A stretch of 27,591 nucleotides of DNA from Bacteriovoracaceae bacterium UBA2394. GTDB taxonomy: Bacteria > Bdellovibrionota > UBA2394. Below the pieces are notes generated by a model that was given only the letters and a program-made list of their open reading frames with translations, did not search any database and had not been told where the DNA came from. Position numbers and translations under genes: made by a program. The stretch is taken from positions 1-27,591 of the forward strand of contig DDSI01000277.1 of NCBI GenBank assembly GCA_002343335.1, given 5' to 3'. Below, piece after piece: positions 21,609 to 27,591 of this stretch; the stretch's first letter is position 1; each line of letters begins with the position of its first letter.

Positions 21609-22394
21609 ATGTTTAAGGGATTATTTACAGCATCAACAGGTATGGAAGCCCAACAAACGCGCATTGCCGTGATCGCAAACAACATCGCGAACACGAATAC
21701 GACGGGCTTCAAAACTTCTCGCGCTGAGTTCCAAGATTTGGTTTATCAAACGTTTCAAGCTCCTGGAGCCGAAGCAGCGGCTGGTCAAAATAAGACGGCG
21801 GGAATTCAGGTGGGTACCGGGGTTCAGGTCGTTTCCACGCAAATGCAATTTATTCAAGGCGCTCTCGAGACCACGGGACGTCAGCTCGATGTTGCGATCA
21901 ATGGCAAAGGATTCATTCAAGTTCAGTTGCCCAATCAAGAATTGGCCTATACCCGAGCGGGATCACTCGCAATTGACAATACCGGCGCGCTCGTCACTCA
22001 AGATGGCTACCCGGTCCAGCCCGCAGTTTCTTTGACACCCGAAGCGACAAATCGAACCATTGGAACGAATGGAACCATTACGGAAACAATTCCTGGAAGC
22101 ACCCCGAACGTGATTGGCAATGCCATTCAGATCTTCACCTTTCCAAATGAGACGGGTCTAGAACAGGTCGGAAAAAATCTTTACCGAGAAACCGTTTCTT
22201 CTGGAGCGGGAACACAAAATGTTGCCGGAGAAAATGGAGCGGGAAGTCTACAACAGGGATTTTTAGAGAGCTCTAACGTCAATATTGCTGAAGAGCTCGT
22301 GCGCATGATCATGGCTCAGCGCGCTTACGAATTAAACGGAAAGGTAATTCAGACCTCGGATCAGATGTTGGCTTCGACCACACAACTCCGATGA
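21609..22394 (+). CDS. flgG: Flagellar distal rod protein FlgG
   Basis: FlgG builds the distal rod that passes the P- and L-rings. The 261-residue product starts MFKGLFTASTGMEAQQTRIA, then VIANNIANTNTTGFKTSRAE, has the central FlgG pattern LDVAINGKGFIQVQLPNQEL and AYTRAGSLAIDNTGALVTQD, and ends LQQGFLESSNVNIAEELVRM and AQRAYELNGKVIQTSDQML. All of this is canonical for FlgG in length and motif order. GGGAGCG precedes the ATG. Confidence 0.97.
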   Translation: MFKGLFTASTGMEAQQTRIAVIANNIANTNTTGFKTSRAEFQDLVYQTFQAPGAEAAAGQNKTAGIQVGTGVQVVSTQMQFIQGALETTGRQLDVAINGKGFIQVQLPNQELAYTRAGSLAIDNTGALVTQDGYPVQPAVSLTPEATNRTIGTNGTITETIPGSTPNVIGNAIQIFTFPNETGLEQVGKNLYRETVSSGAGTQNVAGENGAGSLQQGFLESSNVNIAEELVRMIMAQRAYELNGKVIQTSDQMLASTTQLR

Positions 22395-22407
22395 GGAGAG
22401 TTTTAGA

Positions 22408-23178
22408 ATGAAGGGATTTTTGAAAATAGTACTTTTGATTGCTGCGATCTTTCCGATTTGGCTCACGCTTGCAGCATTTGGAGAGACGTCCTCGACTTTG
22501 GAAACATCTGTGTCGGTAGCAGCTCCTCGAACCAAAAGTGTAACGACAAGTCATATCCCTTCCGATGCCTGGAAGGAGAAGCTAAACAATCAACTTCTTA
22601 AGTACACCACTCGAAAAATTCAAATTACCGAAATGCTCATGACCAGCGAATATTTGGAAGAGAGCTGGTTGGGCGAAAAGTTCGAAGTTGAGACGGCGGA
22701 TATTCGTCCCCAAGGTTCAAATGTGCTCACTCTGAAATTCATGGATGACCAAGGTCGATTGAATCGACTCGTCCGATTACCGGCCATGCTTTACGTTGAA
22801 GATAAATACTGGGTGGCCACTCGAGAGATTCAAAGGGGCACGAAGATCGAAAGCACGGATTTGCGTTTGGAGTGGAAAGAATCGACTAATCTTTCTCGAA
22901 CGATCCCAAATTCCGCGGACATCGTAGGCCGAATTGCTCGAATGAATATGAGTGCTGGCGATGTTTTCACCGAAAGTTCGTTAGAGCGTCAGCATCTTAT
23001 CTCCAAAGGAGATCGCATTAAAATTGCAGTCGTGGGTGTGGGAGTTTCGCTCACCGCGATTGGAATGGCTCAAGAAAATGGACTTAAAGGTCAAACGATC
23101 AAAGTTTTGAATATTGATTCTAAAAAAGAAATTTTAGCTACGGTGACCAAAGCAAAGGAAGTTGAGGTGAGACTATGA
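22408..23178 (+). CDS. flgA: P-ring assembly chaperone FlgA
   Basis: FlgA is a periplasmic chaperone for P-ring assembly by FlgI. The 256-residue product has a signal peptide (KGFLKIVLLIAAIFPIWLTL) and a variable N-terminal half. The C-terminal SAF-type domain reads YWVATREIQRGTKIESTDLR, DIVGRIARMNMSAGDVFTES, then ISKGDRIKIAVV and LKGQTIKVLNIDSKKEILAT. The position between flgG and flgH is the standard one. Its stop overlaps the flgH start as ATGA. Confidence 0.93.
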   Translation: MKGFLKIVLLIAAIFPIWLTLAAFGETSSTLETSVSVAAPRTKSVTTSHIPSDAWKEKLNNQLLKYTTRKIQITEMLMTSEYLEESWLGEKFEVETADIRPQGSNVLTLKFMDDQGRLNRLVRLPAMLYVEDKYWVATREIQRGTKIESTDLRLEWKESTNLSRTIPNSADIVGRIARMNMSAGDVFTESSLERQHLISKGDRIKIAVVGVGVSLTAIGMAQENGLKGQTIKVLNIDSKKEILATVTKAKEVEVRL

Positions 23179-23909
23179 TCTTTCGTGTTTTCAGTCTCGT
23201 TCTCATTGGCGTTGGATCAACAGTCCTATTGAGCGCGTGCATGCCGCTGCAACGAAAAGCCGAGCCGACCTTTAACGAGCGTCTCCTACAAGATCAGCAA
23301 AAAAAGATCGCCACTGGAGAGGATCCCAATCGGGATACGAGTGCTAATCCTTCATCGGATCCGAATGCGGCATCGTTGTGGGCTCGCTCTGAAGGAAATC
23401 CTTATTTGGTGAGAAATCAAAAGGCGCAAAAAGTGGGAGATCTGCTTACGATTCTCATTTCAGAATCTTCTAGCGCGACCACGCAAGCCAAAACAAACAC
23501 CAAGCGAGATTCTAAGATGAATTTGACGGGTACGGCAAATTGGGGACAAGCCGATCCGGAAGATGTGGCTTCTCTCGGTATTTCGACAGGAAACAAAAAT
23601 GATTTCAAAGGTGAAGGGACGACGGATCGTTCCGGAAACTTCCAGGCGACCGTTCAGGCCGTGGTGGAAAATGTACTCGAAAATGGAACGCTTTATGTGC
23701 GTGGGAAAAAGACGATCACCATCAACAATGAAGATCAAGATGTAGAGATCACGGGCTTCGTTCGACCCGACGATATTCGAATCAATAACACGGTCATTTC
23801 AACCGTAATGGCAGATGCAAAAATTCGATACCTCGGAGATGGCGTCATTTCCGACAAACAACGAGCAGGATGGGCCGCGCGTCTCGTAGACGTGATTTGG
23901 CCATTCTAA
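23175..23909 (+). CDS. flgH: Flagellar L-ring lipoprotein FlgH
   Basis: FlgH forms the outer-membrane L-ring around the rod. The 244-residue product has a lipoprotein signal peptide ending LLSAC (Cys at about residue 22) and the family pattern NPYLVRNQKAQKVGDLLTIL, ISESSSATTQAKTNTKRDSK, GEGTTDRSGNFQATVQAVVE and LENGTLYVRGKKTITINNED. It ends GFVRPDDIRINNTVISTVMA, DAKIRYLGDGVIS. It proves an outer membrane in this organism. The start overlaps the flgA stop. Confidence 0.97.
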   Translation: MIFRVFSLVLIGVGSTVLLSACMPLQRKAEPTFNERLLQDQQKKIATGEDPNRDTSANPSSDPNAASLWARSEGNPYLVRNQKAQKVGDLLTILISESSSATTQAKTNTKRDSKMNLTGTANWGQADPEDVASLGISTGNKNDFKGEGTTDRSGNFQATVQAVVENVLENGTLYVRGKKTITINNEDQDVEITGFVRPDDIRINNTVISTVMADAKIRYLGDGVISDKQRAGWAARLVDVIWPF

Positions 23910-23928
23910 GCGAAGGGACTCCATAGGG

Positions 23929-25092
23929 ATGTGCAACGGATTGCAACAACCTAAAACGATCAAGATGCGAATGCTGATCGCAGCATGTGGTGCAGTCGCT
24001 TTTGTTTTCATATTCGTCGTGGCTTCGACGATTGAAAGCGTGCACGCAAGAAATGCTGGCGTACGCGTGAAAGACATCACGTCTTTAAAGGGCGTTCGTC
24101 AAAACCAATTGATTGGTTACGGCTTAGTCGTCGGCCTTCAAGGAACAGGCGATGGAAACTCTTCCCAGTTCACCATGCAGTCTCTGGGAACGATGTTGAA
24201 CAATCTTGGTGTCGGGATCGATGCCTCGACGATCAATGTGAAAAACGTGGCAGGCGTGATCGTGACCGCCTACTTGCCGCCCTTCGCGCGCACTGGTTCG
24301 AAGCTGGACCTTCTCGTTTCTTCCCTGGGCGATGCAAAATCTTTGAAAGGTGGAACTTTACTTTTGACTCCGTTGAAGGGGGCCGATGGACATGTCTACG
24401 CGGTCGGCCAAGGCCCGGTCACCGTGGGTGGATTTGCGGAGGAAGCGGGCGGCGCGAGTTCAAGTAAGAATCATGTCACGGTCGGAAAAGTTCCAGGCGG
24501 AGCCAATATCGAACGTGAACTTAATTTCGATTTCTCCATGATTCAGAATTTGACCTATTCGCTGCACACTCCTGATTTCACGACGGCCACTCGCATCGCC
24601 AATGCGATCAATCGAGATTTCAAAGGGGAAATTGCCTCCGCTCGGGATTCTGCAACGATCGAAGTTCAGATTCCCGATAGCATGCGCTCCAATTTGGTGG
24701 AATATGTTTCATCCATCGAAGCGATCAAGATCACGCCTGATGTTTCTGCAAAGGTTGTTGTGAACGAGCGCACGGGCACTGTGGTTGTGGGCCAAGACGT
24801 CAGAATTTCTACGGTGGCCATCGCGCATGGAAATCTTACGATCTCGATTCAACCCAATGTATCAGTCAGTCAGCCCGAGGGATTCTCTCTCGGCCAGACT
24901 CAAGTCACGGAAGAGCCTTCGGTTGAAGTTAAAGAGGGTAATGACAAGCTTGCGATCATTCCGACCGGCGTTTCCATTGGGGATTTAGTGAAGGCTTTGA
25001 ATGCAATTGGTATAACGCCGCGCGATTTGATCGCAGTCTTCCAAGCCATTCAAGCCGCGGGCGCGCTGCAAGCAGAATTGGAGATCATATGA
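23929..25092 (+). CDS. flgI: Flagellar P-ring protein FlgI
   Basis: FlgI is exported to the periplasm and forms the P-ring in the peptidoglycan layer. The 387-residue product has a hydrophobic signal region (LIAACGAVAFVFIFVVASTI), then the signature RVKDITSLKGVRQNQLIGYG, LVVGLQGTGDG. Further family segments are NVAGVIVTAYLPPFARTGSK, VHARN cleavage region, VVVNERTGTVVVGQDVRIST and GVSIGDLVKALNAIGITPRD. The first ATG (23929) is preceded by AAGGGA at a slightly long distance. An in-frame ATG at 23965 would give a more usual short n-region. The stop overlaps the next gene as ATGA. Confidence 0.96.
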   Translation: MCNGLQQPKTIKMRMLIAACGAVAFVFIFVVASTIESVHARNAGVRVKDITSLKGVRQNQLIGYGLVVGLQGTGDGNSSQFTMQSLGTMLNNLGVGIDASTINVKNVAGVIVTAYLPPFARTGSKLDLLVSSLGDAKSLKGGTLLLTPLKGADGHVYAVGQGPVTVGGFAEEAGGASSSKNHVTVGKVPGGANIERELNFDFSMIQNLTYSLHTPDFTTATRIANAINRDFKGEIASARDSATIEVQIPDSMRSNLVEYVSSIEAIKITPDVSAKVVVNERTGTVVVGQDVRISTVAIAHGNLTISIQPNVSVSQPEGFSLGQTQVTEEPSVEVKEGNDKLAIIPTGVSIGDLVKALNAIGITPRDLIAVFQAIQAAGALQAELEII

Positions 25093-25442
25093 GCGATTCC
25101 ATTTCTGGTTTACCGAGCGGATTGCCGCAGATTCAAAGGCCCGATGCGAAGATCACGGATCCCGCGAAGGCGCGTGACATGGCCACGCTTCAAAAGGCAG
25201 CAAAGGAATTTGAAAGTGTCTTCATGAATATCGTCATGAAGTCGATGCGAGATTCCGTCGAGGAGTCCGATGCATTCGGAGAGACCGAGAAAGTGAAGTT
25301 TTTCCAGTCCATGTTGGATGAAGAGTACAGCAAAATGACGGCATCTACCGGCAAAGGCGGGCTCGGAATTGCTGATTCGATTGTGAAACAACTTGGCGCC
25401 AAGATTTTGAACACGCAACTCACGGAGCAAACGAAGAAATGA
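25089..25442 (+). CDS. flgJ: Single-domain rod-binding protein (FlgJ N-terminal domain)
   Basis: This 117-residue protein corresponds to the rod-cap/rod-binding domain of FlgJ: LQKAAKEFESVFMNIVMKSM, RDSVEESDAFGETEKVKFFQ, SMLDEEYSKMTASTGKGGLG, IADSIVKQL. The C-terminal peptidoglycan hydrolase domain present in enterobacterial FlgJ is absent. The gene ends normally and is followed at once by flgM, so this is the short form known in many bacteria, not a truncation. A separate muralytic enzyme must be encoded elsewhere. It overlaps both neighbours by ATGA. Confidence 0.9.
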   Translation: MSDSISGLPSGLPQIQRPDAKITDPAKARDMATLQKAAKEFESVFMNIVMKSMRDSVEESDAFGETEKVKFFQSMLDEEYSKMTASTGKGGLGIADSIVKQLGAKILNTQLTEQTKK

Positions 25443-25780
25443 AGATTACAGGAATCACCACTATTCCCGTTCCCGCGACGGACAAGGGGAAAAAGGCCGA
25501 CTCCAAAGGCAAAGCGCGTTCAACTCGTTCTGGGGAATCGAGTGCTTCCTCCGACTCTGTGCCGCAAACAGATTCCGCCGATGTCGGTGGTCATGTGGAA
25601 ACGCTCTCATTGATTCGCGATCTCGTGGCCGCAAATCCGGATATCCGATTAGACGAGGTGGATCGTATCGCTCGTCAGTTGAAATCCAAGAAGTACAAAA
25701 TCGATTTTGAACGAGTGGCAGAAGGATTCATTAAAGAGGCCATTCTGACGGAAATCTCTCGAAAACCGAGGAAGAATTAA
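25439..25780 (+). CDS. flgM: Anti-sigma-28 factor FlgM
   Basis: FlgM binds FliA until the hook is finished and is then exported, releasing late gene expression. The 113-residue product has a basic, disordered N-terminal half (KGKKADSKGKARSTRSGESS), as expected for an exported unfolded protein. The FlgM C-terminal helices follow: VETLSLIRDLVAANPDIRLD, EVDRIARQLKSKKYKIDFER, VAEGFIKEAI. It starts inside the flgJ stop codon (ATGA) and precedes flgN, the usual arrangement. Its partner FliA is encoded at 11312-12142. Confidence 0.9.
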   Translation: MKITGITTIPVPATDKGKKADSKGKARSTRSGESSASSDSVPQTDSADVGGHVETLSLIRDLVAANPDIRLDEVDRIARQLKSKKYKIDFERVAEGFIKEAILTEISRKPRKN

Positions 25781-25781
25781 T

Positions 25782-26312
25782 ATGGCAAATACAACGCAAA
25801 AACAAACGACGAAGAATCCCGTAGAGAGCTTAGAAGGCGTTCTGCAAGAACAGCTGAACCTTTTAACTCAATACAAAGATGCTCTGGCCAAGGATCACGC
25901 GCACATTGCGAAGTTGGAACTTGAGGAGCTCGAAAAAAGCAACAAAGCAAAAACGACTTTGCTTTTGAAGATTCAGGCAATGGATCAAGCTCGCGAAAAT
26001 TTTGTGAAACAGACGGCAGAATTACTGAAGCTCAAGCTTGAGCGCGTACGACTGGACGACATCTGTAAGGTGGTAACTGCGGATGCCGCAAAACGTCTTC
26101 GATCTCTCAAGGATGACCTCACGACGACAGTCGATGAACTTAAAAAGTTACAAGAAGAAACCCAAGCCATGGCGGGAAGTTCTCTGACTTGGATTAATGG
26201 ATCGCTTCAAACTTTGAAGAATCTCTTAACCCCTTCGGCGACTTATAATCTCCAGGGCCAAGTAGATCATCCCAACATGTTTGCGGGAAGAACGGTGGAG
26301 CGCCGAGCATGA
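25782..26312 (+). CDS. flgN: Hook-junction protein export chaperone FlgN
   Basis: FlgN is the cytoplasmic chaperone that delivers FlgK and FlgL to the export gate. The 176-residue product is almost wholly helical, with heptad-like segments LEGVLQEQLNLLTQYKDALA, KLELEELEKSNKAKTTLLLK and LKDDLTTTVDELKKLQEETQ. This topology, the acidic/leucine-rich pattern and the position between flgM and flgK identify it. GAGGAAG precedes the ATG, and the stop overlaps flgK as ATGA. Confidence 0.88.
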   Translation: MANTTQKQTTKNPVESLEGVLQEQLNLLTQYKDALAKDHAHIAKLELEELEKSNKAKTTLLLKIQAMDQARENFVKQTAELLKLKLERVRLDDICKVVTADAAKRLRSLKDDLTTTVDELKKLQEETQAMAGSSLTWINGSLQTLKNLLTPSATYNLQGQVDHPNMFAGRTVERRA

Positions 26313-27591
26313 GCGGAATCGGTACGGTATTTAATCGAGGTCTCGACGGGATCAATGTGGCATTGAAGGGTCTTGCCACAGCCTCGAATAATATCGCGAA
26401 CATCAACACGAAAGGATATGCGAGACAACAGATCGTCGTTTCTCCTCGCTTGGCCAGTGCCGACGGTGTCGGAGGCGGCGCGGAAGTTGTCGCGGTGCAA
26501 TCGATCGTAAGTCCTTTCGTCGAAATGCAGCTTTTCACGACTGCAAATCGCTTTGGTACCTACGATGGTCGACGTCCGACGGTTACTCAGATCGAAAATA
26601 TCTGGGCTGACTCTCAGCAGAATGGAATTGGAAAGAGTCTAAGTGATTATTTTAATGCTTGGAGTTCTTTGGCAAACGATCCCTCCTCTTCATCGCTTCG
26701 ACAAACGGTGGTGAGTATCGGAGAGACCGTAGCTGGTCACTTCAACACAGTTTCCTCACAACTCAAACAATTGAAGCGCGATCTATCCTCTGAAATTTCC
26801 GATCGTGCTGACAAAATTAATGAAATGCTCGGCGCGATCGCCGGATTAAATCAAAATATTTCTGAAGCGGGCGGTCCTAACAAGGCCCAAGATATGGCCT
26901 CCCAGCGAACGTATTTGCTGCGACAACTTTCTGAGGAAATGAGCGTTGCTTATTTCGAGGATCCCGAAGGCAACGTTCAAGTCACCACCGAAAACGGAAC
27001 TGCTCTTGTGAATCGTTACGACGCAGCCACGCTCAGCGTGACCAACAATTTAGGATACAACGGAAATATTGCAATCGGTGTCACACTTCCAGGCGATACA
27101 ACAGCGCTCGACATCACCTCCCGTATTACGGGTGGGCGTTTGGGTGGAAATCTCATCGAACGAAATACGACTCTCAATCAGCAGATCGCCGATATCGACG
27201 AACTGGCCTATGAATTCGTAACGGAAATCAATGGGCTTCACTCCACCGGCTTTGGTTTAGATGGCTCCACCAATAATCTTTTCTTTGCCGCGTTGGGATC
27301 TTCTCAGGATGCTGCAGCCAATATTCGCGTCGATGCGAATGTGCAGAATAATCTAAATTTGGTAGCCGCGGCCGGCGCGGATCCGACGACAACTGGCGTG
27401 GGCAATAACACCATGGCCTTGCAAATTTTCGGTCTAAGAAACTCTCAGGTGATGAGCGGAAATACTCAAACCTTTACGGACTACTACCGCGGGATCGTCG
27501 GAGAGGCTGGAAGTCTCTCCGCAAGTATTCAACAAAATTTTGATCTACAGCAAAAATTGCTCACTCAAACGGAAATCCAGCGAGAAAGTAT
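26309..27591 (+). CDS. flgK: Flagellar hook-associated protein 1 FlgK (partial, cut by right edge)
   Basis: FlgK joins hook and filament. About 427 codons are visible from the ATG at 26309, which overlaps the flgN stop. The N-terminus GTVFNRGLDGINVALKGLAT, ASNNIANINTKGYARQQIVV is the standard FlgK D0/D1 start. Further FlgK patterns are SLSDYFNAWSSLANDPSSSS, LRQTVVSIGETVAGHFNTVS, then ASQRTYLLRQLSEEM, IADIDELAYEFVTEINGLHS and the coiled C-terminal approach LSASIQQNFDLQQKLLTQTE. The final ~40-50 residues (C-terminal D0 helix) lie outside the window. Confidence 0.95.
   Translation, partial: MSGIGTVFNRGLDGINVALKGLATASNNIANINTKGYARQQIVVSPRLASADGVGGGAEVVAVQSIVSPFVEMQLFTTANRFGTYDGRRPTVTQIENIWADSQQNGIGKSLSDYFNAWSSLANDPSSSSLRQTVVSIGETVAGHFNTVSSQLKQLKRDLSSEISDRADKINEMLGAIAGLNQNISEAGGPNKAQDMASQRTYLLRQLSEEMSVAYFEDPEGNVQVTTENGTALVNRYDAATLSVTNNLGYNGNIAIGVTLPGDTTALDITSRITGGRLGGNLIERNTTLNQQIADIDELAYEFVTEINGLHSTGFGLDGSTNNLFFAALGSSQDAAANIRVDANVQNNLNLVAAAGADPTTTGVGNNTMALQIFGLRNSQVMSGNTQTFTDYYRGIVGEAGSLSASIQQNFDLQQKLLTQTEIQRES

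Noticed and set aside
1..27591. tRNA, rRNA, CRISPR array or insertion sequence
   Set aside because: I saw no cloverleaf, no regularly spaced direct repeats and no transposase gene in the window.

Overview
The window is a flagellar gene region of a Gram-negative bacterium. The L-ring lipoprotein FlgH and P-ring protein FlgI show that there is an outer membrane. The gene order, the FlhF/FlhG pair (usual in polar flagellates), sigma-54-like promoters at both flagellar operons, and several exported proteases and lipoproteins fit a Bdellovibrio-like lineage (Bdellovibrionota/Oligoflexia). That placement is inferred from style and synteny, not from a marker gene.

Layout. (1) 1-1106, minus strand: the first ~368 codons of an exported protein of unknown function, cut by the left edge. 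(2) 1291-12601, plus strand: a sigma-54-type promoter and then a compact operon fliL-fliM-fliN-fliO-fliP-fliQ-fliR-flhB-flhA-flhF-flhG-fliA, ending in a small single-pass membrane protein. It encodes the C-ring (FliM, FliN), the export gate (FliOPQR, FlhB, FlhA), the flagellar placement/number switch (FlhF, FlhG) and sigma-28 (FliA). (3) 12602-20760: an accessory block of exported proteins. It holds a lipoprotein with a C-terminal von Willebrand A (vWA) domain, a large zinc metalloprotease lipoprotein (plus strand), a subtilisin-family serine protease (minus strand) and a cysteine-rich lipoprotein. Intergenic inverted repeats and terminator hairpins lie between them. (4) 20793-27591, plus strand: a second sigma-54-like promoter and the operon flgF-flgG-flgA-flgH-flgI-flgJ(rod-binding only)-flgM-flgN-flgK. 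It covers rod, P- and L-rings, anti-sigma-28, hook-junction chaperone and hook-associated protein 1; flgK is cut by the right edge.

How they work together. The two operons supply export gate, switch, rod, rings and hook junction. They also carry both halves of the late-gene checkpoint: FliA (sigma-28) in the first and FlgM (anti-sigma-28) in the second. Many start codons overlap the preceding stop as ATGA, indicating translational coupling. Hook, filament, motor, MS-ring, ATPase and chemotaxis genes are not in this window.

The clearest anomaly is in the vWA lipoprotein gene. A perfect 28-bp tandem duplication (14268-14323) shifts the frame exactly where the vWA domain begins, separating the lipoprotein part from the vWA part. 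Removing one copy restores one continuous 613-residue protein with an intact MIDAS motif. Other points are a palindromic GTATACTGTC element present on both sides of that gene, and a non-canonical G3 motif (DTFG) in FlhF. I did not see an obviously new multi-gene system; the accessory block of exported proteins is the least explained part.
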